From assembly GCA_029098165.1 (NCBI GenBank), contig JAQXNU010000190.1, positions 1-34,098 on the forward strand: 34,098 bases of DNA, read 5' to 3'. The position numbers and the translations under genes were made by a program. The DNA comes from Clostridiales bacterium. GTDB lineage: Bacteria > Bacillota > Clostridia > Lachnospirales > Lachnospiraceae. Within the stretch, counting starts at the first letter, position 1. Every line of letters starts with the position of its first letter. Shown here piece by piece: positions 16,547-25,283 of the stretch. The notes under the pieces are model-generated. The model was not told where the DNA came from, did no database searches, and saw nothing but the letters and a program-made list of their open reading frames with translations.

Positions 16547-17584
16547 ATGAGTTTACTAGAAATCAATCATTTAACAACAGAATTTAAAACTGCTCAGGGT
16601 GTCGTTAAAGCTGTTCGTGGAATTCATTATCGTGTCAATAAGGGGGAAGTGCTAGGAATTGTTGGAGAATCTGGCTCAGGAAAAAGTGTTGGAATGCTTT
16701 CTCTTATGGGATTATTGGCATCCAATGGAACCGTGACTAGTGGAGAAATCCTATTTGATGGTGAGGATATCTCACCAGTAAATTATACGACCAAGAAGGA
16801 AAAAAAGGAATATCAGAAGAAAATGCAAAAGATCCGAGGTAATGATATCAGCATGATCTTTCAGGATCCAATGTCTTACTTAAATCCAATCGTAACGATT
16901 GGAAAGCAGATGACAGAAGGTATTCTTTATCATACAAAGTGTTCCAAAAAGGAAGCAGAAACTAGGGCGGTGGAGCTGATGAAAATGGTAGGTATTCCTG
17001 CTCCAGAAAGTCGGTTGAAACAATATCCATTCGAGTTTTCCGGTGGTATGCGGCAACGAATCATCATCGCCATCGCACTTGCATGTAATCCAAAGCTGAT
17101 CATCGCGGATGAACCTACTACTGCACTGGATGTTACAGTACAGGCTCAGATTCTCGATTTATTAAGAAATATCACGAAAGAATCGGATGCCGGTGTTATC
17201 ATCATCACACATGATCTTGGAGTCGTTGCTTCCTTATGCGATCGCATCAGTATCATGTATGGTGGCGATATCATGGAGGAAGGTACCGTAAATGAGATTT
17301 TCTATGAAGCAAAACATCCATATACGAAAGGTTTATTAAATAGTATTGCGAATTCTCAGGTAGATCATAGAGAGCCCTTAAAGCCAATTCCAGGAACACC
17401 TCCAGATTTGATTAAATTAAAAGATGAGTGTCCATTTGCAGCCCGTTGTTCGGAAGCAATGGAAATTTGTACAAAGTATAATCCACTTACAACGAAATTC
17501 AGTGATACACATTCTTGTAAATGTTGGATGCATTGCAAGGATCGTTACAAGGAAGTTGTGAAAGGAGATGAGGCACATGAGTAG
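16547..17584 (+). CDS. oppD: Oligopeptide ABC transporter ATP-binding protein, OppD/DppD type
   Basis: A 345-residue ABC ATPase with Walker A G40-ESGSGKS, Q-loop FQDPMSYLNP, signature SGGMRQ (165-170), Walker B LIIADEP (184-190, catalytic E189) and switch H222 in THD. The C-terminal oligopeptide-transporter extension carries the Cys-rich CPFAARC segment with further cysteines, a feature of OppD/DppD proteins (in some members an Fe-S site). It powers import together with OppF. A strong AGGAGGT precedes ATG 16547. Its stop overlaps the start of the next gene, implying translational coupling. Confidence 0.96.
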   Translation: MSLLEINHLTTEFKTAQGVVKAVRGIHYRVNKGEVLGIVGESGSGKSVGMLSLMGLLASNGTVTSGEILFDGEDISPVNYTTKKEKKEYQKKMQKIRGNDISMIFQDPMSYLNPIVTIGKQMTEGILYHTKCSKKEAETRAVELMKMVGIPAPESRLKQYPFEFSGGMRQRIIIAIALACNPKLIIADEPTTALDVTVQAQILDLLRNITKESDAGVIIITHDLGVVASLCDRISIMYGGDIMEEGTVNEIFYEAKHPYTKGLLNSIANSQVDHREPLKPIPGTPPDLIKLKDECPFAARCSEAMEICTKYNPLTTKFSDTHSCKCWMHCKDRYKEVVKGDEAHE

Positions 17585-18599
17585 TCTAGTAAAACCTCTC
17601 GTAGAAGTACATAACCTAGTTAAGAATTTTCCAGCGAACCATGGACAGTTTGTTCATGCCGTAAATAATGTTTCCTTTACTTTAGAAAAAGGAGAGACGT
17701 TAGGAATTGTAGGAGAGTCAGGTTGTGGAAAAAGTTCTATGGGACGAACGATTCTTAAGATCCACGAGCCAACCTCAGGAAAGATTATCTTTGATGGAGA
17801 TGATATTACTAACTATAGCCGTCATCAGATGCTACCTTATCGGAAACGGATGCAGATGATCTTTCAAGACCCATATGCTTCCCTAAATCCACGATTTACA
17901 GTAGGGGAGATCATTGAAGAACCAATGATTATACATAAGATGGGTACCGAGAAAGAACGAAAGATCATTGTACAGAATTTAATCGAAACGGTTGGTTTAA
18001 AACCGGACCATATCCGTAGATATCCTCATGAGTTTTCCGGAGGTCAGAGACAGCGTATCGGAATCGCAAGGACATTAGCGCTTCGACCAGAATTTATCGT
18101 TTGTGATGAGCCAATCTCCGCCTTAGATGTATCGATTCAGGCACAGATCATCAATCTACTAGAAAAGTTACAAAAAGAGAGAGGATTCAGTTATTTATTT
18201 ATCGCGCATGATCTTGAGATGGTACATCATATCAGTCATAAGATTGGTGTTATGTATCTGGGTAATATGGTAGAGTATGGATTTTCGGATGATGTATATA
18301 AACATCCGCTTCATCCATATACAAAAGCATTAATTTCAGCAGCACCAATTGCAGATCCAATCCTTTCAAGAGAAAAACAGAGAATCATTCTAGAAGGAGA
18401 GGTACCAAGTCCTCTCAATCCCCCAAAAGGCTGTCCGTTTGCAGGAAGATGCAAGTATGTGACTAAACAGTGCAAAAAAGAAATGCCAAAGCATTATGAA
18501 TATGATGGAAGAAAGGTAGCGTGCAATATTTATGCACCAGAAAATTTAGAAAAATACAGTCAAGTTGGAAAAACTCCAGAACAGGCTGTTTTTGAATAG
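17577..18599 (+). CDS. oppF: Oligopeptide ABC transporter ATP-binding protein, OppF/DppF type
   Basis: A 340-residue ABC ATPase: Walker A G46-ESGCGKS, Q-loop FQDPYASLNPRFTVGEI typical of OppF, signature SGGQRQR (154-160), Walker B FIVCDEP (173-179) and SALD D-loop. It ends with the oligopeptide-transporter C-terminal segment, including GCPFAGRC and further cysteines. It forms the heterodimeric ATPase with OppD. ATG 17577 is preferred over 17568 because AAAGGAGA lies about 9 bases before it. It overlaps OppD by 8 bases. Confidence 0.96.
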   Translation: MSSLVKPLVEVHNLVKNFPANHGQFVHAVNNVSFTLEKGETLGIVGESGCGKSSMGRTILKIHEPTSGKIIFDGDDITNYSRHQMLPYRKRMQMIFQDPYASLNPRFTVGEIIEEPMIIHKMGTEKERKIIVQNLIETVGLKPDHIRRYPHEFSGGQRQRIGIARTLALRPEFIVCDEPISALDVSIQAQIINLLEKLQKERGFSYLFIAHDLEMVHHISHKIGVMYLGNMVEYGFSDDVYKHPLHPYTKALISAAPIADPILSREKQRIILEGEVPSPLNPPKGCPFAGRCKYVTKQCKKEMPKHYEYDGRKVACNIYAPENLEKYSQVGKTPEQAVFE

Positions 18600-18619
18600 A
18601 ATAAAAGGAGGAAGTGTCT

Positions 18620-20257
18620 ATGAGATTATCGACTGAAAAGATAAAGAAAGCAACAGCAGTAGTATTAAGTGTAACAACAATATTTAGCATGGCTGCATGT
18701 GGTGGTGGGAAAAGTACAGTGAAAGCTACAGATAGTAATGAAATTGAACAGATTGTAGAAGCAAATCAGCCGGAAAGCGGTGAGTATGATCCAGCAGGTG
18801 CAGCTGGTTATGTATATTTTACATTACAGAGCTATTGTCTAGAAGGATTGATCGGATATGATGCGGAAGGTAAAATTATACCAAAATCCGCAGAAAGCTG
18901 GGAAATCAGCGAGGACTTGTTGACGTATACGTTCCATCTTCGTGACGGTCTGAAGTGGTCCGATGGTAGTGCGTTAACTTCAGCAGATTTTAAGAATACG
19001 ATGGTAAGAGCACTAGATCCTAATCGTGGCTCTTGGTATGTAGATTTTCTATTTGTAATCAAAGGTGCAAAAGCAGCATTTAATGGGGAAGGCAGCATGG
19101 ATGATGTAGGAATCGAGTGCCCGGATGATAAGACAATTAAGATCACACTGGAACAGCCATGTTCTTATTTCTTAGATTTATGTAAATTACCTACTTATAT
19201 GCCATCTTGCAGTAAGTATGCAACCAATGAGGATGCAGACTGGTCGATGAGTCCAGAAACCAATTTAGGTAATGGCCCTTACCATCTCGTGGAACGTAAG
19301 CCAGGAGAATCCCTTACTTTTGAAAAGAATCCTTATTACTATGATGCGAGCAATGTAACCGTATTAAAGATTGTGGATCGTTTTATGGATGATGATCAGG
19401 CCAAGAGTTCTGCATATCAGACAGGTGAAGTCAATATCGTGCAAGGTGCTCCTTCTTCGATTGCTGAAAGCTATGAAGGAAAACCGGACCTTATCTTTAG
19501 AGAAGTTCCACAGACAAATTATATCTTATTTAATATTGGTATGAAACCTTTTGATGATGTTCGTGTAAGACAAGCCTTTTCTTTAGCAGTCAATCGAAAA
19601 GATATTGCAGCAGTTGTTGGTAAAAGTTGTGAACCATCAACGACAATCGTTGGAAAGAACTATAAGAGTAAGATTGATGGTACAAAATGGAGTGAATTAC
19701 AGGGAGATCTGTTAAGCGAAGATCTTGCTAAGGCCAAAGAACTCTTAAAAGAGGCGGGATATGAAAATGGTGTTGGACTACCTGAACTTACTTATACCTA
19801 TCCTGCTATGAGTTACGAAGCAGATGTTGCACAGGTATTACAGCAGGAATGGAAGGAACTGGGCGTTACAGTTAAACTGGAAGCAATGGAATATGAAGTC
19901 TATGTAAATGCGAGAAGAAATGGGGAACTGATGATGGCAAGAGCCCAGTGGTATGCAGATTATAACGATCCAACAAGCTGGCTCGCAATGTTCATTGAAG
20001 GAAATGCACAGAATGATGTGAAATGGACCAATGAGAAATATAATCAATTAATGGAGGAATCAGATAAGGAACTCGATGATGCAAAACGTCAGAAATTATT
20101 GCAAGCTGCGGAGAAAATCTTAGTGACGGAAGAAACGGTTGTCTGTCCATTGTTTAGTAACAGCAATACCGATCTAATTGATCCAACACTTGAGAATTAC
20201 TCATTCGATGTATTATCTTACAGTGACTGGAGCCATATGACAAAGAAGAAAAACTAG
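18620..20257 (+). CDS. oppA: Peptide/nickel-type substrate-binding lipoprotein (SBP family 5)
   Basis: A 545-residue extracellular binding protein with a lipoprotein signal: basic N-terminus, hydrophobic core, and lipobox MAAC with C27 as the lipidation site, followed by a Gly-rich linker. The mature part has family 5 features: YVYFTLQSYCLEGLIGYD, the LTYTFHLRDGLKWSDGSALTSADF segment, GNGPYHL, and FDDVRVRQAFSLAVNRKDI. It captures peptides (or related ligands) and delivers them to OppBC. AAAGGAGG lies 8 bases before ATG 18620. It is fifth in the operon, after the ATPases, an arrangement different from the usual oppA-first order. The precise ligand is not evident. Confidence 0.94.
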   Translation: MRLSTEKIKKATAVVLSVTTIFSMAACGGGKSTVKATDSNEIEQIVEANQPESGEYDPAGAAGYVYFTLQSYCLEGLIGYDAEGKIIPKSAESWEISEDLLTYTFHLRDGLKWSDGSALTSADFKNTMVRALDPNRGSWYVDFLFVIKGAKAAFNGEGSMDDVGIECPDDKTIKITLEQPCSYFLDLCKLPTYMPSCSKYATNEDADWSMSPETNLGNGPYHLVERKPGESLTFEKNPYYYDASNVTVLKIVDRFMDDDQAKSSAYQTGEVNIVQGAPSSIAESYEGKPDLIFREVPQTNYILFNIGMKPFDDVRVRQAFSLAVNRKDIAAVVGKSCEPSTTIVGKNYKSKIDGTKWSELQGDLLSEDLAKAKELLKEAGYENGVGLPELTYTYPAMSYEADVAQVLQQEWKELGVTVKLEAMEYEVYVNARRNGELMMARAQWYADYNDPTSWLAMFIEGNAQNDVKWTNEKYNQLMEESDKELDDAKRQKLLQAAEKILVTEETVVCPLFSNSNTDLIDPTLENYSFDVLSYSDWSHMTKKKN

Positions 20258-20290
20258 CTTTTCGTCATTAGAACTGTAAGGAGGAGTAAT

Positions 20291-20719
20291 ATGACAACTG
20301 AAAAAGTGAATGACTTGGAATTAGTCCGATTATCCGATTATTTCGTTCCGGAAAAGTTTAGAACAGTACCCGGAGAGAGCAGTGCATTATTAGGTGGAGT
20401 GACGGAAATTCAAGTGGAATTCAACATAAGAGAAAAGTTTGCAAAACGACTTCATTTCGATTTTTCATCCTTGCTTATCATCTATGGATATGGGCAGATG
20501 AATGACAAACTATGTGAGATCAATGAACATAAGTATGTGAGATACTTAGGAGAAGGTGTGTTAAAGAGAATCAGCTTAAATGATTGTGGGGAGCGTTTTG
20601 TTATGGTATTTGAACTGAGTGATGCACCTGATATTTTAAAAGCAGTCACAGCGGATGAGGTGGAAAAGTTACTGAATAATTGCCGACATCCAAATAATGA
20701 GATCCAGTATCGAGGCTAA
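20291..20719 (+). CDS. Uncharacterised 142-residue protein, last gene of the opp operon
   Basis: A soluble protein with no signal peptide, membrane helix or recognised domain. It is mixed alpha/beta in appearance, with strand-like VEFNIREKF and FVMVFELSD and a C-terminal helix (VTADEVEKLLNNC). The length and fold do not match a helix-turn-helix regulator. A strong AAGGAGGAG precedes ATG 20291, only 33 bases separate it from the binding-protein gene, and a powerful terminator follows, so it belongs to the transporter operon. A role in peptide handling or regulation is guesswork. Confidence 0.8.
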   Translation: MTTEKVNDLELVRLSDYFVPEKFRTVPGESSALLGGVTEIQVEFNIREKFAKRLHFDFSSLLIIYGYGQMNDKLCEINEHKYVRYLGEGVLKRISLNDCGERFVMVFELSDAPDILKAVTADEVEKLLNNCRHPNNEIQYRG

Positions 20720-20747
20720 GTAATTGTTTATGAGTTTTATGAAAAAT

Positions 20748-20791
20748 GCAAAGGAGGCTACTTGCGATGCAAGTAGTCTCCTTTGCGTTTG
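20748..20791 (+). terminator. Strong terminator of the opp operon
   Basis: An 18-bp stem, GCAAAGGAGGCTACTTGC (20748-20765) with its near-perfect complement (20769-20786), one G-U pair, a 3-base loop, and GTTTG following. Confidence 0.85.
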
Positions 20792-20859
20792 TAAAAAGCT
20801 GAAAGTTTGAGTAAGATAATGTGAAAAACTAATAACAAAAGTGGAAAATACCATATTAA

Positions 20860-20888
20860 TTGAAATTTAGTGTAGAATTGTGTATAAT
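20860..20888 (+). promoter_or_regulatory. Sigma-A promoter of the serine hydrolase gene
   Basis: TTGAAA (20860-20865), 17-bp spacer, TATAAT (20883-20888). It makes the upstream GTG at 20880 impossible as a start and supports ATG 20910. Confidence 0.85.
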
Positions 20889-20909
20889 AATGGTAATGGA
20901 GGGGGTGAT

Positions 20910-22073
20910 ATGAGAAATTATCCGATTTATATTACAAAAGGAGAAGTACCTTTTAGTCCACAGGAAGCTGGATATGAGAAAGAACGGTTAAGTGTATTGG
21001 ATCAGCATCTAAAAAATCTGATATCAAAGGACATGATTCAGTCAGCAAGCTATTGTCTTGCACGAGATAATAAGACATTTGTACATAAAGCATTGGGGTA
21101 TCTGAATTATAAAGAAGAAGATGGAAGACCTTTTTTACCTGACAGTGTTTACGGCATATACTCCATTACAAAGTTAGTAACAGCTGTAGCAATCTTACAG
21201 TTAGTAGAGGATGGAATTTTGCGGTTAGACCAGCCAGTGGGAGAAATCCTAGAAGAATTTAAGGATGCCCCATTTGATAAGATTCAGGTTTGGCATCTGT
21301 TAACTCATACTTCGGGATTATATTGTGATGAAGGATGCAAACCAGATAAGTATCATGAAAGCACGAATCAACTGATGAAAAGCACAAATTGGATCAATCG
21401 GCTGTTAAGTAAAGGATTGAGCAGTGAGCCTGGTAATGAGTGGGCATATTCTTCGTTAGGATACAATGTGTTAGGAGAAATTATAACACGTTCGACGGGT
21501 GTTTTTGCACATGATTATATTAATGAAAGAGTTTTAAAAGTTTGTGATATGCAAGATACGCACTGGGTTTATACAACAAAGTATAAAGAGCGCTATAGCA
21601 GTCGTTTTGACTGGATGGATTGGTATATTGAACAAGCAGATCAGAATCTGGAAAGGAAAGCAAACAAGGTTCCACGAACATGGAATGGACTACTGTCTAC
21701 AGATGCAGACTTAATGAAGTTTGGAACTATGCTATTAAATTATGGAAAATACAATGGCAAACATGTGTTGGGAAGAAAAGCAGTGGAAGCGCTAAAACGA
21801 AATCAGATTCCTGCAGATGTTAAGAACTTTTGTTGGGGTGCAAATGGTGCGAATAATCCTTATGGATTGGGGCCGACTTTCCAAGCAGAAACAAATCGTT
21901 CCCAGCTGGTAACACCAGGAACAATCAATCATGAAGGATGGGGAACCAGTTGCTTGATGATTGATTATGAAGAAAAGTTTGTTGCTGTGTGGTCAGCACA
22001 ATTTGTTGGAGATAACTGGAGTATGTTGCCACTTCGGAATGTGGCATCTATCATCTGGTCAGGTATTATTTAA
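20910..22073 (+). CDS. Beta-lactamase-fold serine hydrolase (class C / esterase family)
   Basis: A 387-residue Beta-lactamase-family (PF00144) protein. The catalytic S85-I-T-K88 lies in VYGIYSITKLVTAVAILQLVEDG. The second motif is Y180-S-S in WAYSSLGYNVLGE, and the third is H341-E-G in NHEGWG. It has HLLTHTSGL, the family's hallmark after the first motif. It has no signal peptide, so it probably acts in the cytoplasm, unlike a resistance beta-lactamase. Relatives include esterases, D-aminopeptidases and amide hydrolases. Next to a peptide importer, a role in cleaving imported peptides or esters is plausible (inference). GGAGGGGG precedes ATG 20910 by about 5 bases. Confidence 0.9.
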   Translation: MRNYPIYITKGEVPFSPQEAGYEKERLSVLDQHLKNLISKDMIQSASYCLARDNKTFVHKALGYLNYKEEDGRPFLPDSVYGIYSITKLVTAVAILQLVEDGILRLDQPVGEILEEFKDAPFDKIQVWHLLTHTSGLYCDEGCKPDKYHESTNQLMKSTNWINRLLSKGLSSEPGNEWAYSSLGYNVLGEIITRSTGVFAHDYINERVLKVCDMQDTHWVYTTKYKERYSSRFDWMDWYIEQADQNLERKANKVPRTWNGLLSTDADLMKFGTMLLNYGKYNGKHVLGRKAVEALKRNQIPADVKNFCWGANGANNPYGLGPTFQAETNRSQLVTPGTINHEGWGTSCLMIDYEEKFVAVWSAQFVGDNWSMLPLRNVASIIWSGII

Positions 22074-22116
22074 AAGTAAATTTTTTATAAATATTTCAAT
22101 ATAATTAGTAATATAT

Positions 22117-22135
22117 ACACATAATGTGTTATAGT
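22117..22135 (+). promoter_or_regulatory. Palindrome overlapping a possible -10 of the GGDEF gene
   Basis: ACACAT-A-ATGTGT (22117-22129) is a perfect 13-bp dyad directly beside TATAGT (22130-22135). No clear -35 is seen. It could be an operator at the promoter of the gene at 22187. Confidence 0.35.
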
Positions 22136-22186
22136 AACCATAGTACGATATATTATGTAACATGATCCTGTTAATAAGGAGTGCCT

Positions 22187-24076
22187 ATGAAAAAAGATAA
22201 AATTGCAGTATTTGGTAATGGTTGGAGTGATGAATATGTCATAACAGTCCTTAATGGAATAATGAAAGGTGCAAAAGAGTATAATGTTGACCTATTTGTC
22301 TTCTTGGATTATGTTTCTAATGAACAGACGGAGGAAATGGTCAAGGTTGAGACTAAGATATTCACACTACCTAATTTAGAGGATTTTGAGGGGGTAATTT
22401 TATTAGGAAATACCTTCAATAAATCAAGTGAGATAGAACAAATCTGCAAAGAAATACGGGAAAAAAAGATACCTTCGCTTAGTCTAGAGTATTGTTTTGA
22501 TGGTATTGATTATATGGGAACAGATAATTATTCTGGTATGGCGAAGCTAACAGAGCACCTAATTCAAGTACATAATGTAAAAAATTTAATCTGGATTGGC
22601 GGTCCAGAAGATAATAAAGAAAGTCAAGAGCGTTATCAGGCCGTGACGGATACAGCAAAACGCTTTGGCATAACGATTCCGAAAGAAAATATCTTATGCG
22701 GATATTGGAGTTATTATGTTGTGCAAGACGTATTAGCAAAATGGATGGATCAATATCATGAACTACCAGATGCCATTCTCTGTGCGAATGATCTCATGGC
22801 AATAGGAGTTTGTACCTACCTAAAGGATTTGGGGTATAAGATACCAGAGCAAGTAATAGTCACTGGTTTTGATCATTTGGAATCTGGACAAACATACTAT
22901 CCAGCAATCACTTCCATCGATCGTGGTTGGAATGAACGAGGTTATCAGGGAATACAGCATTTGATGAAGCTAATCAATGGGGATCCAGTAAAACATATGA
23001 ATCAGTATTTATCTGCTGTGGCTGTGGAAGAAAGCTGTGGTTGTGTTCTTAGCTCTGAACAAAAGGAACGTCAGTTAAATACTTGCTGTACGCGTTACAG
23101 CCAACATATGGATAAAACGTTTTATGATTGGCATCTTAGCGGAATTGATGCATCTACCTCACATATTAAGAATAAAGAGGAATTGACTCAAAAGTTATCG
23201 GATTTCTTTAAAGATGCTCATAGTTATGAGGGCAACAATTTTGGAATTTATCTGGATACAAATTATATTGAGACATTTGAGCATGATTCTCCATCACAAA
23301 CAGACAGGTTTAGTGAGGAAATGGACGTGGTATTCTTAATGAAAGATAGTGTGGTACAGTCCAGTCAGAAAATAAAAACAAGGCAAATGCTTGCAAATTA
23401 CAATAGTGAATCAAAGGAAGCACATAGTTATCTGTTTTTTGGACTACATGATGCAGAACGATGTATTGGATATACCTCTTTATGTGATGTAATCAATATG
23501 TTAAAAGACTATTCTATCCATTTATGGCTGAAACATGTAACAGAAGGAATAAAGAGAACTCAGCAGAGTATTCGTATGGAGAACTTAAATCATAAATTGG
23601 AACAGATTTCAATGACGGATGAGCTGACCGGACTCTATAATCGTCTTGGATACGAAAAGATTGCAATCCCCTATTTAAATGATTGTTGCAATAAGGGAGA
23701 TACCGGAGCAATCATGGTAGTGGATATCAACAAGATGAAAGTCATTAATGACGAATATGGGCATTTAAATGGTGACCTAGCGATTAAGGTAGTTGCGCAG
23801 ACTATTCATGAGAATCTCCCAGAATCTTGGAGTGCAGTTCGTTACGGTGGAGACGAATTTGTTTTATTAGGAAAATGTCCTGAGGACAAGAATGTTGAGG
23901 ATATCAAATCCAAAGTGATAAAAGCACTCGATTTGAAGACGTCTAGCATGCAGCTCCCGTTTTCATTAGGAATTAGCATAGGTTCTGTCTTAGTGAATCC
24001 TGATCAGAATATCAGTATGGAAGAATACTTTAAGATGGCTGATAAGGCGATGTATCAAATGAAACACAACAATTGA
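22187..24076 (+). CDS. LacI-type sugar-binding domain fused to a GGDEF diguanylate cyclase
   Basis: A 629-residue soluble protein. Residues about 5-275 form a periplasmic-binding-protein-like (Peripla_BP_3) domain as in LacI/GalR regulators (KIAVFGNGWSDEYVITVLNGIMKGA, DAILCANDLMAIGV, VIVTGFDHLESG), but without the DNA-binding helix-turn-helix and without a signal peptide. A middle region (about 280-470) is of unknown fold. The C-terminal GGDEF domain (about 475-629) has LTGLYNRLGYE, VVDINKMKVINDEYGH and an intact GGDEF at 554-558. Positions 545-548 lack the RxxD inhibitory site, so product feedback is not expected there. It should make c-di-GMP in response to a cytoplasmic small molecule. AAGGAG lies 6 bases before ATG 22187. 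Confidence 0.92.
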   Translation: MKKDKIAVFGNGWSDEYVITVLNGIMKGAKEYNVDLFVFLDYVSNEQTEEMVKVETKIFTLPNLEDFEGVILLGNTFNKSSEIEQICKEIREKKIPSLSLEYCFDGIDYMGTDNYSGMAKLTEHLIQVHNVKNLIWIGGPEDNKESQERYQAVTDTAKRFGITIPKENILCGYWSYYVVQDVLAKWMDQYHELPDAILCANDLMAIGVCTYLKDLGYKIPEQVIVTGFDHLESGQTYYPAITSIDRGWNERGYQGIQHLMKLINGDPVKHMNQYLSAVAVEESCGCVLSSEQKERQLNTCCTRYSQHMDKTFYDWHLSGIDASTSHIKNKEELTQKLSDFFKDAHSYEGNNFGIYLDTNYIETFEHDSPSQTDRFSEEMDVVFLMKDSVVQSSQKIKTRQMLANYNSESKEAHSYLFFGLHDAERCIGYTSLCDVINMLKDYSIHLWLKHVTEGIKRTQQSIRMENLNHKLEQISMTDELTGLYNRLGYEKIAIPYLNDCCNKGDTGAIMVVDINKMKVINDEYGHLNGDLAIKVVAQTIHENLPESWSAVRYGGDEFVLLGKCPEDKNVEDIKSKVIKALDLKTSSMQLPFSLGISIGSVLVNPDQNISMEEYFKMADKAMYQMKHNN

Positions 24077-24182
24077 TCGAATCGAAGGATAAAAGAGTAT
24101 TGTAGTAATGCTCACAGCCCCCAATTTTTTGTTTGTTTACATACAATAGATGGAGATAGTGTTGCCTTTGTTAAAAGAATTA

Positions 24183-24222
24183 GGTACAAGAAAAAAGGTA
24201 CAAGAAAAAAGGTACAAGAATA
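24183..24222 (+). repeat. Three tandem copies of a 14-bp repeat
   Basis: GGTACAAGAAAAAA occurs at 24183-24196 and 24197-24210, and a third, slightly diverged copy runs from 24211 to 24222. The period is not a multiple of three, so it is unlikely to be protein-coding repeat structure. It sits in the leader of the MBL-fold gene. Confidence 0.85.
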
Positions 24223-24311
24223 AGGCTATTTCAAGCATTTACGCTGCTGGCATTGGACTTCCCATGTATGGTGTGTTATCATTAATGTTAGCTTACAAAG
24301 GAGACAAAAGG

Positions 24312-25127
24312 ATGATGAAAGCAATTGTAGTAGTAGATAATATGAAAGGTATGGGTATACCTGGAGAATGGGGACTATGTATATATATTGAATACAAGGA
24401 TCAGAAGATTTTGTTGGATACTGGGGCATCGAAGCTGTTTCAACAGAACTCAAACGCATTACATATTGATTTAAATGAGATCAATTATGCAGTTCTTTCA
24501 CATGCGCATTATGATCACGCGAATGGAATGGAAACATTCTTTCAAGAGAATGACCATGCAAAATTCTATGTACAAGAAACAACAGCAGATAACTGTTATT
24601 TTAAATGGGCTTTTATCCGCAAATATATTGGAATACCGAAAAAGATTATGGAAAAATACAAAGATCGATTTGTAATCGCAAAGGGAAAACAGAAAATTAG
24701 CGAAGGAATCTACTTAATTCCACACTCAACTCCTAATTTGGATTTGATTGGAAAGAGAGAGAGAATGTATCAAAAGAAAGCAACAGGATGGTTTCCAGAT
24801 AATTTCTCACATGAGCAGAGCTTAGTATTCCAGACGGACAAGGGTATGGTGATCTTTAACTGCTGTTCTCATGGAGGTGCCGTAAATATCATTAATGAAG
24901 TACAAGCAGCTTTTCCAAATCAAAAAGTATATGCGTTAATTGGAGGATTTCATATTTACAATAAACCAGAAAAGGAAATTCGAGAACTTGCGAAGAAAAT
25001 CAAAGAGACTGGCATTTCCTATGTGTGTACTGGTCATTGTTCTGGAGCAAAAGGTTATCAAGTATTACATGAAGAACTTGGGGATATGGTACAACAATTA
25101 AAGGTTGGACTAGAACTTCAATTCTAA
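24312..25127 (+). CDS. Metallo-beta-lactamase-fold hydrolase (COG1237-like)
   Basis: A 271-residue MBL-fold protein with H64-A-H66-Y-D68-H69 (metal motif) after KILLDTGAS. Later metal-site candidates are H in CCSHGG and in GGFHIYNK and TGHCSG. This set, with the histidine-rich C-terminal half, resembles the archaeal/clostridial COG1237 group once called dihydropterin-aminobenzene-phosphate synthase-like. The actual substrate is unknown. ATG 24312 follows AAAGGAG at 8 bases. The same frame is open back to ATG 24150 and would add 54 residues including a hydrophobic stretch (GIGLPMYGVLSLMLAY), but that region contains the 14-bp repeat and lacks a good ribosome site. I judge it leader or relic sequence. 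Confidence 0.85.
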   Translation: MMKAIVVVDNMKGMGIPGEWGLCIYIEYKDQKILLDTGASKLFQQNSNALHIDLNEINYAVLSHAHYDHANGMETFFQENDHAKFYVQETTADNCYFKWAFIRKYIGIPKKIMEKYKDRFVIAKGKQKISEGIYLIPHSTPNLDLIGKRERMYQKKATGWFPDNFSHEQSLVFQTDKGMVIFNCCSHGGAVNIINEVQAAFPNQKVYALIGGFHIYNKPEKEIRELAKKIKETGISYVCTGHCSGAKGYQVLHEELGDMVQQLKVGLELQF

Positions 25128-25229
25128 AAAAGGCTGTGCAAAATGACTTGATTTCTAAAAATAGATTTAGTGTCTTTGTGTTATGGAGTGAAATACCTAG
25201 AATCAGTTTCTAAAGAAATACATTATGCC

Positions 25230-25257
25230 TTGACAAAAATATTCCAATTGTGATAAA
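25230..25257 (+). promoter_or_regulatory. Promoter of the T-box-proS transcript
   Basis: Perfect TTGACA (25230-25235) with an extended -10, TGTGATAAA (GATAAA at 25252-25257, 16-bp spacer). Confidence 0.6.
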
Positions 25258-25283
25258 ATCTAACAAATGTGTTGAATAGAAAT

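Noticed and set aside
24095-24130. Hairpin GAGTATT/AATGCTC plus T-run as terminator of the GGDEF gene
   Set aside because: Only 7 bp with a G-U pair, and the T-run starts 11 bases later, so support is too weak to list as a feature.
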